DNA of 64,000 bases from Hippophae tibetana. Its lineage: Eukaryota > Streptophyta > Magnoliopsida > Rosales > Elaeagnaceae. Shown piece by piece: positions 47,803-57,900 of this stretch (the stretch's first letter is position 1; each line of letters starts with the position of its first letter). Where the stretch lies: the NCBI GenBank assembly GCA_037013495.1, contig CM072806.1:23150001-23214000 (forward strand), in the 5' to 3' direction. Below the pieces are notes generated by a model that was not told the DNA's origin, did not search any database, and saw only the letters and a list, made by a program, of their open reading frames with translations. The position numbers and the translations under genes were made by a program.

Positions 47803-47870
47803 TTTGTTTAATTCTTTGTGCAATTTCATAATGTTCTTCACCAATGATACTAGAATAAGGGGTAAAAATT
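47803..47870 (-). pseudogene. atpB: Plastid atpB continuation, inverted
   Basis: The minus strand reads '[15 protein letters not shown]', the beta-subunit stretch that lies a few residues beyond the end of the preceding plus-strand atpB fragment. The two halves of atpB therefore meet in opposite orientation at about 47,801-47,803. Confidence 0.88.
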
Positions 47871-47944
47871 GATTGTTGGCATACTCTATTAAATGTGTAA
47901 TTTTCTCACCAATTATAGATGCCATTCTATCCCTCATAAACTGA

Positions 47945-48120
47945 AAATCCATAGCTCCAACTTCACTTTCTTCATCTTTCCAAATTTAAAATGATCATAA
48001 AATAAAAACTTGTCAAGAATATCGTCTCCAAGAATCTTCCTCCAATCTTCTCTCACTAATGTGACCCAACATTCTATGCCAAAGGTTGAAATTCTCCTAT
48101 TGATAGCTCACCACGGCAAC
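47945..48120 (-). pseudogene. Copia gag-pre-integrase piece (host orientation)
   Basis: On the minus strand, phrases such as 'NLWHRMLGHISERRLEE' in broken frames place this as gag-pre-integrase of the second Copia element, in the correct order after the protease at 48.7-49.0 kb. It is an inverted copy of part of 46,510-46,690. Confidence 0.7.
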
Positions 48121-48194
48121 ATTTGTCTCTATAGTAGCATCTAAGTAATATAGCCTATTTCTTACTATACCTTTGTGTTAGAGGTGCTTTGGTC

Positions 48195-48535
48195 TATAAT
48201 TTCAAGTTCAACGAGCCCACCACCATGACTTGATAGTTTAGAGAGACCTCATGACTTTGCTTCTATGGAGAAACCTCAAAACATATCATGTCATTTAGAG
48301 AATGCTTACTCATTATAAGCACATCACCACTTAGGGGTTCTGATACTAACTGATACAAGACGGTTAATTTGTTCGCTTTAATCCATAATTGCAAGTTCAA
48401 TAGGCCTACGACCATAACTTGACAATTCAATAGGATCTCACACCTTTACTTCTAGGGAGAAACCCTAAAATATGTTATGTCATTTAGAGAGTACTCACCC
48501 CTTATAAGCACGTCACCACTTAGCTTCCTAAGTAA
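48195..48535. repeat. Two diverged direct repeats of about 150 bp
   Basis: Copy 1 (about 48,195-48,340) and copy 2 (about 48,387-48,535) share, in order, aagttcaa, acttga, 'ttctagggagaaacc'-type and 'gtcatttagagagtactca'-type segments, 'ttataagcacatcaccacttag' and following bases, with many substitutions. They separate the gag-pre-integrase piece from the protease piece and may derive from an insertion. Confidence 0.75.
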
Positions 48536-48665
48536 TGTAGGACTCTAGTAATATGCACAAAAAAAACTCTAAATAAAGGTTTTTAAGTGGGACTATAGTA
48601 GTACATAAAAATTAAAACTCTAAACAAAATAAATTATTACTTTAATATAACTCTAAATAAAAACT

Positions 48666-49760
48666 CTAAACAAAATAAACTAAAGAACCTTTACACACCT
48701 TCAATTGATCATGTTTTTCCTTGTAGCTATATCCCATTCTGTCCAATGAACCCAATGAGATCAAGTTCGCTTCAATGCTAGCATATGCCTTACTCTTTTT
48801 TATAAATGTTGAACCATGATTGAGGTGAAGCTTCATCGACCCAATTCCAGTCACATTACATAGATGGTTGTTTCCTAAATGAACTATATCACCATCCACC
48901 TCTTTGTAATCAACAAACCAATTCTTGTAAGAAGTCATGTGAAAACTACACCTCAAGTCGAAGACCCAAACACCATCACAATTGCTTGAAGAAACCGCAA
49001 ATGCCTTGACACTATTAGAACCCATCTTATCCACCACCATAGATACATATCCATTACTAGTATCTCCTTTGGTTTATTTACCCTTCTTTGGACAATCCCT
49101 CTTGAAATTCCCTTTCTTGTTACATATGTAGCATCTCATCTTGTCTTTTTCTCCACTTCTACCCTGAAAATACATAGCATCACCACCACCTCCACTTCTA
49201 CCAATGTGAAGCTTCTATGTTCTCAACTCTAGTTCTCTAATTCTCAAATGAGAGATAACTAGATCCAAAGAGATATCGTCTCTTCCATACTTAAGATCCA
49301 TCTTCACTTATTTGTAGGAATTCAGTAGATTATGTAACAATAAGTGGTTGAGATTCTCATCATTCAGACCCTCTTCAATGTTTGACAAATCATTTGACAT
49401 TCTCTAGAACTCTGCCAAGTTAGGCTCTAAGCCCGTTGACATATCCATTTGAAACCCGAACAACTATTCTTTTAAATGGAACTTCTGAGGCATTTTTTTT
49501 GCATATATATCTTGTCCAACTTCCTCCATAATGCCTTTGAAGTATTTGCACTTTTAACCTCACGAATAACATTATCATCCAAGTGCAAGAAAATTAAGGT
49601 GTAAGTCGACAACAACAATTCATTCTTTTGATATTCATTAAAATCATCAGGATACTCCGGAGTCTCATCTAGAGCTTGTTTTACCTTTTGTTGGACCTAC
49701 AAACTCTTCATTTTACTTTTCCAAATATGAAAGTACTTAGTCCCACCCCACTTCTTTATT
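48666..49760 (-). pseudogene. Copia protease and gag remnant
   Basis: The open 124-codon piece 48,666-49,040 carries the protease region, with 'VWVFDLRCSFHMTSYKNWF' (the usual Asp-Ser-Gly is Asp-Leu-Arg, so inactive), and the following 'HLGNNHLCNVTGIGSMKLHL' and 'NLISLGSLDRMGYSYK'. Between about 49,080 and 49,140 the minus strand shows a zinc-knuckle-like 'CYICNKKGNFKRDCPK' segment. Further gag sequence, with stops, continues to about 49,760. Confidence 0.8.
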
Positions 49761-49859
49761 TATATTTTACTCATTTTCAACATTTAAAGTTATTTCTAGG
49801 CATAACTTCACACTACAAAATCAAACATCAAAAATTTACATAAAAAAACCACGATACAC

Positions 49860-49878
49860 CTTAGACTGTGATACAACT
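49860..49878 (-). promoter_or_regulatory. Degenerate primer-binding site
   Basis: Next to the right LTR the minus strand reads TTGTATCACAGTC, resembling the initiator-tRNA-complementary TTGGTATCAGAGC used by many plant Copia elements, with changes. Position and similarity support it only moderately. Confidence 0.5.
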
Positions 49879-50441
49879 TGTTATAAAAGTAAACCTCTTA
49901 GATATTGCTAATATTGATTAATCTATACACAATAGAAATATTCAAAAGCAAACAACACCCAAATGAAGAAGTTTCAATAAACACACTCTAAATCCTAGAA
50001 ATAGAATATCAATGATAATGGTGAGAACTTTTCTCTCTCTTTTCTAGCTCTCTTCTAGCACAAAGTGAATTATCTCAAGCTTTTAGGGCACACCAAATGT
50101 GCTTATACATGCCCAAATAGGCAATAACAAAAATATCAATAGTGTTTCAAGCTTCCTCTTCTAATTTTGTGGCCCTTTTCGTCATTTATTTTGTTAACTT
50201 TATGTGCTCAATTGAACCATGTCTCGATCGATTGAGTCACTAGTATTGGGAACCAAAAATTTGAGAAAAAAACTAATTAATCGAAGAATAATCGATTCCC
50301 AATTGATTGACCAAGCTTGATCAATCGACATCCACCAGAAACCATTCTTCATTCCTTGCAATGCTCTTATTCCAATCTTTGATACTTGATCATCCATAAT
50401 GGTTTTCAAGTATTTCCAAGGATTTGCATCACAATATTACA
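49879..50441 (-). repeat. 5' LTR of the second Copia element
   Basis: 563 bp, starting TGTTATAAAAG and ending ATATTACA. Homologous to 38,916-39,684 but with an internal deletion of about 215 bp at an aatggt word. Substitutions between the two LTRs are numerous, so the insertion is old. Confidence 0.88.
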
Positions 50442-52860
50442 TACATCAAATGAAATAAATTTATAGGCTAGGGATGGGCTCCCATCTTTGACGAAAGAAA
50501 TATTAATAACATGAACAAATGGAGCAACATCTCTGAGTTCTTTCATCTACTTTGTTTTATCAACTTGGTTAGTTTTTTTTTTTTTTTTTGGGGGGAGGGG
50601 GAGGGGGAGGGGGGGAATAACTACACTACCCACACCTTAACTAAGAATTGAATCCTATACTTTTTATATGTTCAAGTAGGCTACATGTTGTTAAACCACA
50701 AGCTCATTGACATCAATCTATGGTCTTAAAGCTTGGGTTTTGAAGACTTGTTGAAAATTTGTGTTCACACATACAACCAACTTGTTAAAACATTCTCTTT
50801 TGTTATTAACATATACCTTCATACAATTTTAACAATATGATTATTATTAAGAGTGTCCTTGATCTATATTTTGTCTTGTGATGAGTTGATTCCATAAAAC
50901 ATATGGTTTGAGGAGCGTTGGGGAGTCTTTTAAGTTGAATGAGATTTTTTAATTATGTAGAATAACTTTTTTCAAGCCTTCAACTATGCATCAATTTTAA
51001 TATAAACATCTTCCAACTTTCGACCCAAAAGGTTTATTTATTAATTAGAGTAACCCTAATTTAGCTAATATACAATTTCCTTTAATATTTTTGGTTGTAA
51101 TCTTATGTCCAACGAGTGATACTAAAACTAAGTTTTAGTTTGAATTGCTTGGATGCATGTAAGGTGAATTCTGAAGGTGAAAGTGGAATCGTATAGACAT
51201 TACATTTTGTTAAAGTCAGAACAAATGGTGTGCTCTTTTTTGAATCGCAATGGAGAAATTCAATGATAGTATTCTAGATTCTCGAAGTGTTACTGAGATG
51301 ATGTAGGTTCTCAACTTCTTCCTACCTGTTGGTAATTAAATTTGGTGGAATATGGATGTCTAATTAACGAGGATGCAACTAAACGTACGTTGGACTAGTC
51401 CTTGGTATAGGGGGGGACATGATTGGAGTCAAAGGTGTTATATATGTTCTCATTCGCAAGAATTATTAGGTGTGCAAAAGTGATAAATTCAAAGAGCATG
51501 GTTGGATAAGCTAGCTAGGCCCAACAAAATATCAATAGTTTCTGCAACTAGTTTTCGTTGTTTCTTATATATCTTTGCAGGAAAAGTATAGGGGTAAACG
51601 AGATTTTAAATGACATAATAAGAGCAGCACCGAGGAAGTGCAGAGCTAATTCCAACGAAGAACTAGAACCGAGTCTGATGCCATAATGCAGATAGACATT
51701 GTAACTCAGTTCTTTACTTACTTAACCCCATGCCCAGCTGTACAATAGTCATATGCTTATGTACAAGTGTTTCTGTAAACTAGATTGCTAGCTTACACCT
51801 GCACAAACACGTGGAGTAGTGGTTGGGCAGCTTAGACGTTTATCTTTTCAGTTGTGAGTAATGTTATATACCATTAGTGGTGAATAAATACCACGTACAA
51901 ATCTAATTATTAAATAAAATTTAAAATATTGTGTGAAACAGTTAGATTATTAACATGCAGATGGTATTGAATAGTTGAACGATGTTTTTAAGTGTTATCT
52001 GCTAATGTATATTATGTTATAGGTTTTAAACATATCTATTTTACTTGTAAATTTTTATGTAAAGACATTATGTATATTCATTAAGATATAAAATACAATA
52101 TAATTATTAAGTATTTTTAACACTAAATATTTTCTTTTTAACTATTGATAAATGTGAGTCTATTTGGAAAATAGACTAACATATTATTTTTTATTATTTT
52201 TATTTAAAATTGAATCTTAATTTGTTTTAAAAAAATCATATTAACTTATATTTCTTGATATTATGTATCTAGACAAGTTCAACGTTTAAAAATCTTATCC
52301 ACTAACGAATATAAATTTGTTTTTAGAAGTAAATCTCAAAAATGACCTAAAAATTGAAGGTACGTTTTATCTGATTTTGAATTGCTGAACAGGGAAGGTT
52401 ACTTTCTGCTTTGAAAGTGTTGATGTAGACCTCTTGCTTGCTTTCATATTAGTTCTGGAATTTGGGAGGCATATTATTCTTGACATGTCCTATGGTAGAA
52501 TTATTGTGAAAATTTAGAAATAATTCATTTTTCTATATAATTTTAATACATTATACAACATAAATAATGTGTACAAAAATATTTACAGATTTGTGGGAAA
52601 TTTTGGCCACTTGTCTCCATAATTACTGTCAATTTTACTAAATCCTTGGGTTAATTAGAAACTATAATTGTAATCTTTCTGGTGACATGCATTATCCTGT
52701 ATGTATCTTTCTGATATCTATTCTGATGTGCAGTAAAAAAGGCAGCGGGATTGATTCCTTGTAACCCGTTCCTTTTAGTAAAACTCATAATAGGAGGGCC
52801 CCATAGCTGTGAAGAATGAATCCAAGTTCTATGAATCTAGTTCTCACTGACTCCCAACAG
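50442..52860. other. Spacer with poly(T)/G-rich tract, otherwise no gene
   Basis: Apart from the G-rich tract at 50,590, no coding or RNA feature is convincing. Short stretches near 51,590-51,700 are less AT-rich but show no recognisable frame. Confidence 0.45.
50573..50615 (+). other. T17 run followed by G-quadruplex motif
   Basis: Seventeen T (50,573-50,589) run into G6-A-G5-A-G5-A-G7 (50,590-50,615). Four G-tracts with single-A loops meet the strict pattern for an intramolecular G-quadruplex on the + strand. In a region this AT-rich the tract stands out. Confidence 0.9.
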
Positions 52861-53386
52861 TTAGTAATCGTCACGTGCTTTGTAATTGTATTGTAATTAT
52901 ACGGCATACTCTTTTTAAGAAAGAAAAATATATTCATTTTTTAAAAAACTTAAATAAATGTATGTTTTTTTAATATACTAAATTTCTTACCTCTCTCTCA
53001 TAACCCCAAAATTGTGTTTTATTTTCTTGGTCAGGAATTTATCTGTTTTTCTTTTCTGATTGTCAAAAGAGAAAAGAGAAGTGAAACATCTTCCTCTTTG
53101 TTGATTGCCACCTGAGCTCGAATGCAAACAAATGGCAAGGCCATGTGTGTCTAAGAGAAATAAACAGTGAAGTTGGCCATGGACACGATTTGTCCTGTTC
53201 ATCATGACAAGTATCTGGATGCCCCAACCATAGGCCACGTTTCAGGTACATATCTTTACTTGTACTTGGCTCTTATTCACCTTCTTCTCAAATAAATACC
53301 AAACAATATCATCACAATTTCTCACTACTACACTTGATCAGTTCATTATAGAGACACCAAAACAGCTCTCTCTGCAACAGACATAA
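52860..53386 (+). promoter_or_regulatory. Putative promoter and 5' leader of the DREB gene
   Basis: A G-box/ABRE-like CACGTG lies at 52,872-52,877, and another ACGT core (ccacgttt) lies near 53,236. A TATA-like segment (caaataaatacc) lies at about 53,288-53,300. These would place transcription start near 53,320-53,330, giving a leader of about 60 bases. G-box and ABRE motifs fit a drought- or ABA-responsive gene but are common, so the regulatory role is inferred. Confidence 0.45.
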
Positions 53387-54208
53387 ATGTTGAGATCAGG
53401 CATGTGTTCTGGGGAGAAAAAACAGGTGAGAAAGGCAGCTCAAGCTAGCTCTCGAAAAGGCTGCATGAGAGGTAAAGGTGGTCCTGAAAATTCTAGTTGC
53501 ACCTACAAAGGTGTTAGACAGAGGACTTGGGGCAAATGGGTTGCTGAAATTCGTGAACCTAACCGTGGTGCTCGTCTTTGGCTTGGTACATTCGATACCT
53601 CTCATGAAGCTGCCTTGGCTTATGATACTGCTGCTCGTAGGCTTTATGGCTCTGATGCCAAGCTTAATTTACCTCAACTCTCTGTTCCTGCTAATAATAA
53701 TAACAACAACCATTCTCCCCAGAGAAACCATGTCCCTGTTACCAATAATGCCCAGATGATCGAAAACCAACCTGATTATCATGATCATGATCATCAACTT
53801 TTGCACAACTCCACAGGTAATAACAACAACCTTAACGCCCCACTTGACTCATTGTCGAATACCCAGATGATGATTATGGAAGTTGACTATGTCAGTACTG
53901 ATCATATTGACTCACTACTACTCTTTGACAACTTATTATCTTTTCCAGCTGTGGAGTACTCTCATGGAAACCCAGTAATGGATTACAACATTGATGAAGC
54001 TACGCCTACTGCTGTGGCCGCTGCAGAGAGAGAAGAAATCTGGGAAAGTTTGAACCCAGACTTGCCTGTGATAGATGACGATTCTATCTGGGCAGAGGCA
54101 GGTCTATCACTGGACTTCCCTCTACTTGTTAATCAAGATCACCATGGACTTTTAGCCAACAATCTTGTCGATGGAATTGGTTGGGAAAACCTTCAGTACT
54201 GCGCTTAA
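53387..54208 (+). CDS. DREB2-type AP2/ERF transcription factor
   Basis: A single-exon gene of 273 residues encoding a nuclear, sequence-specific activator of the DREB subfamily that would bind the dehydration-responsive element (core CCGAC). The AP2 domain is at about residues 40-97, with '[19 protein letters not shown]' followed by '[10 protein letters not shown]' and '[15 protein letters not shown]'. Val52 and Glu57 occupy the positions (14 and 19) that distinguish DREBs from ERFs. Before the domain is a basic stretch ([21 protein letters not shown]) of the kind that serves as nuclear signal in DREB2 proteins, and the '[10 protein letters not shown]' entry is also DREB2-like. After the domain is an Asn- and His-rich linker (residues 102-140), then an acidic C-terminal half with '[10 protein letters not shown]' and '[18 protein letters not shown]', probably the activation region. 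No break. The first ATG is used, and no upstream in-frame ATG is near. DREB2D/2F-like is my best subgroup guess. The family is certain. Confidence 0.97.
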   Translation: MLRSGMCSGEKKQVRKAAQASSRKGCMRGKGGPENSSCTYKGVRQRTWGKWVAEIREPNRGARLWLGTFDTSHEAALAYDTAARRLYGSDAKLNLPQLSVPANNNNNNHSPQRNHVPVTNNAQMIENQPDYHDHDHQLLHNSTGNNNNLNAPLDSLSNTQMMIMEVDYVSTDHIDSLLLFDNLLSFPAVEYSHGNPVMDYNIDEATPTAVAAAEREEIWESLNPDLPVIDDDSIWAEAGLSLDFPLLVNQDHHGLLANNLVDGIGWENLQYCA

Positions 54209-54820
54209 AAAAGGTCACAGCTCCAGTACTGTGCAACATATAATAATACTTTATACTAATAACAATAATAAACGTACCTCTAAGTACGGATGCATATATA
54301 TATATATATACTTAAAAATATTTCGTATATATAAGTGTATGTATTAGTACTGTGCATATAAGCCTCAGGAACCGTACGGATTTTATCTAGAAGGTTGCCT
54401 GGAGCTTGGTAGCGTCTGTAAATTACTGGACTCTAGTGTTTGTTTTCTGTTATATTGGTAGGGAGTTTGGAGTTTATTAGAGGAGTTTTAGAATCATAGA
54501 GCTAACTGATACCGAAGCTCTCTTTTATATATGTGCAAATCTTCATACGCCGAGGCTCTTAATATTTAATCTTGGAATAAATCTGGCTTTTTTTTATTTA
54601 AGGCTCTTAATGTTTAAATCTTGGAAGCTGGCTTTTATATATAAATAAAAAAGTTTTCTTTTATAATATAAATAAGGTGAATTGATGTTAAAGATGAATA
54701 TTCTGATCAAGTTTGGTCATAATCGTTGCTCCCTAGCTATTAGTACTTACAGTGTCTTCAGTTATCTTTTAGGTGATGAACTTATGATGTATATGGACAT
54801 GTATACTGTGTTCAAGTATA
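54209..54820 (+). other. 3' UTR and downstream region of the DREB gene
   Basis: A (TA)n stretch lies at about 54,293-54,310. A short tandem duplication (about 54,551-54,596 and 54,600-54,645) shares ggctcttaat, ttaatcttgga and ctggctttt. The 3' UTR probably ends within this interval. No second gene is visible. Confidence 0.5.
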
Positions 54821-57800
54821 ACGTATTGATCCTGATCAGAGGAAGGGAAGAAATACTTTATCGTCTCATATGTATATGCAAATTTTTTTTCCGCTTTTAG
54901 TAGTCACATTTTAAAATTGGAGCTCATATTGTTTTTATTATGTATCAGTTATTTTTTAGTACTCATTTTAAAAAGAAATTAAATTGATACTTTTATAAGA
55001 TGAATTTAAAAAAATATTTTATATTTTTTTAGTACTCATTTTAAAAAGAAATTAAATTGATACTTTTAAACGTGTGTTTCTTTACCACCTTGTATATGTG
55101 TATTTATTTATTTTTTAATTATTATATTATTCACTTATTAGTACTCGAATTCCCAATTTTTATATGCCTAAATAAGTTGTTCAATTTTACATTTTTAAAC
55201 TATTAAATTTTTATTTTAATTATTCACTAGTCTCAAAAGTGAGAAGATATTTATTTGGTGTATTATAAGGTAGATCTTGTCATTTCTATCAAGTGATAAT
55301 GCTTTAATTATAATCAATATCAATGTTCTTGAATTGGGCTGATATTTTGTTATTTAAACATTGTTTGAGATATGTGGTTGACTTGATAAAATAATTTATA
55401 ATAAAGATATTTTAGTGATATTTTCATTAAATTTGATAAATTTAGTAGAGATTTGAGCTAAAACTTTTCTATTAAGAACTTATATAATTTATATCAACTT
55501 ATTTTAAAAATTAAAAAAATTATTTTATTTTTATAAAATATTGACTCGTATCATAGTATAAATTGCGTAAAAAAAATCGATATCGATAAATTCATATATT
55601 TTTAATATTTTTTATCATTTTTCTTTTTGTGTGAAATACAAAAAATTAGTGAATTTTTTTTTTGTTTTTAGCTAAAATAATATGATATGATTTGAGAGCC
55701 TATATAGAATTATAAACTCAAAATCTATAGAGCTCTGAACTGTAATATTTTTACTTTGCAGTTTGTATGTGTCACTATTGGACATTAACTATCCCAATGA
55801 GTATATTGGATGCAATATTCATAAAAATTATTATAATAAGAAAGAGTAAGTAACAAGTGGTTTTAAATATTTTATAACACTGCATCTCGCAAATTTAAAA
55901 ATATTGACACGTGGCCTCGTATAAATGATGTCTACAAAAAATTGGAAAAATATTTTAGAACATCGTTATAATATTTAATATGTATTATAAATTTAAAAGT
56001 AATTAAAATTTTAATAAAATTTAATTAATAATAATAAATTTATATATCTTAGTATCCAATAATAACATATCAAATTACTCAAAAAAAAAAAAAAATTGGT
56101 TCAAACTTGTCAAATGGTGTCCCAATTCAAATCACTTAGTTACAAAATCTTAATTATACTTAAAATTACTCTCACCCATAACATTATTAAAATTACTTTT
56201 TCAATTAAGGAAGGGAAAACAGAAACAGAATAATAAATAGTAGGTTTAATTTTATTAATAGCATTTTATTTTTTTAAAAAAGATATGTTTATTTTATTTA
56301 TAATATAAATAAATTCATATTTTCTTAACGTTGTACAAAAAAATGTTTTTATTTTACGAGGATTTTCTATATTAATCACTTACTCATAATTTTTATATGC
56401 TCAAATAAGTCCATTCAACTTTATATCTTTTTTCGATTTTTATTTTATTTATTAACGGATCTCAAAGTAATAAGATATTGAATTAACATATTGTACGTCA
56501 TAATTTCGTCACTTCTCTTAAGTGATAAGGTTTTAATTATAATTAACATTAACGATCATGAATTTGTTAATCTTGTTAAGCATTGTTTGAGATATGTGCT
56601 TAACTTTAGAATAATGATGATTTTAGTCTTATAAGTTTGCTACAAGGATATGCTAGTTATATTTCTTTTAAATTTGATAGATTTAGTAGAGTGGCTAGAA
56701 TTATTTATTATAATTATTTTAAAAATTTAAGAAATAATATATTTTTTTAGAAAATATTTGACATATCGTATGTGTAAAAATTTGTATAAATTTTTGTAAA
56801 AAAAATTCCATAAATTTGTCAAAGGATTAATTAACCCAACCACTCAAAACAAAATAACTAATTACACCTAAAATAATTTTTCTCACAAAATATCTATGTT
56901 GTGTTCCCGTATAACGCATTGATCCTCGTAAGAAGGGAAAAAAGACTTTTTGTCTCATATGTATCCGTAAAATTTTATTATTTTTTCCTTTTTAGTAGTC
57001 ACATTTTAATATTATAGCTTATATTATTTATATAGTGTATCATAATTATTTTTAAAATTAAATAAGTATTTAAAAAAATTATTTTATACTTTTTAGAACT
57101 TATTTTAAAAAGAAATTAAATTGATACTTTTAAACTTATGTTTCTTAATCACATTATTAAAAAACATACATATCACATCGGTTTTTAAGTGTAATCGTAG
57201 GCTTATGATTATAATTATAAAAATCGAGATTTAAGTGAAAGAGATCATAAATTGTTACCTATGATCTCGGTTAAAAAACCTCAATTTTTTAATTAAGGTC
57301 ACAAAGATACTTATGATCTTGATTATTATTGAAAAACATACTTTGTATCTTTATACAAAGATGATATATTTATTTATTTTTTACTTACTATATTATTCAC
57401 TAGAACTCAGATATAACAATTTTTATATGATAAAATGAGTATGTTTACTTAACCAAAGTAATAAGAAGTTTATTTGACGTATTATATGTAAGAGCTTGTC
57501 ATTTCTTAAATGATAAGTTTATAATTATAATCAATATCACCCATCTTGTTGAATTTGTTATAGACTTATTAAGTGAGTATTGTTTGAGATATGTGATTGA
57601 CTTAAAAATGGAATAACTTTAATGATATAATTCTATAATAAATACATTTTAGTCATACTTTTTTAAATTTGATAGATTTAGTTGATTTACACTCTAATAT
57701 TGGAGTTGAACTTCTTTATTTGAGAAGTGCTAATATAGTTTATGATTTTGGACTTAGCTCATATTAATTATATCATAACATGTATTAGAATTGTTTTAAA

Positions 57801-57900
57801 AATACAAAAATGATTAATATTTTTAAAAAACATTAATAGGTGGTACTGTAAAAATTATGCGAACAAAAGTTGACATAAATTTATATATCATTAATGTTGA
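54820..57900. repeat. Three diverged copies of a non-coding repeat
   Basis: Copy A (about 54,820-55,600), copy B (about 56,370-56,830) and copy C (about 56,905-57,900) share blocks in the same order. A and C both begin with a 'gcattgatcctc'-like word, then 'gtctcatatgtat', 'tagtagtcacatttta' and 'aaagaaattaaattgatact'. A, B and C all have 'tcactta'-like sequence with 'aatttttatatg', 'ttgtcattt...aagtgata', 'ttaattataat', 'attgtttgagatatgtg' and 'aaatttgatagatttagta'. Copy C carries an insertion of about 200 bp at about 57,150-57,350. No gene is seen in the unit. Confidence 0.85.

Larger units (their letters stand above)
38916..50441 (-). mobile_element. Second Copia element, broken open by plastid DNA
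   Basis: Two homologous LTRs (38,916-39,684 and 49,879-50,441) bracket Copia gene remnants in minus orientation: gag and zinc-finger region at 49,760-49,080, protease at 49,040-48,666, gag-pre-integrase at about 48,120-47,945, and reverse transcriptase/RNase H at 41,600-39,700. The integrase core is missing from this order. A piece of it lies in plus orientation at 46,430-47,000. Plastid-derived segments occupy most of 41,885-47,870. A degenerate initiator-tRNA-like primer site (TTGTATCACAG on the minus strand) lies next to the right LTR. Clear target duplications were not found (TTATA versus TACAT). Confidence 0.8.

Noticed and set aside
42300..47870. Functional plastid genes or a plastid contig
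   Set aside because: Stops, missing catalytic residues and non-plastid joins, together with flanking Copia LTRs, show nuclear pseudogenes rather than organelle sequence.
52987..53251. Two overlapping minus-strand ORFs upstream of the DREB gene
   Set aside because: Short, without domain similarity, and located in the likely promoter of a divergent, well-supported gene.
53396..53605. Minus-strand and +1-frame ORFs within the DREB gene
   Set aside because: Shadows of the AP2 domain coding sequence, with no independent support.
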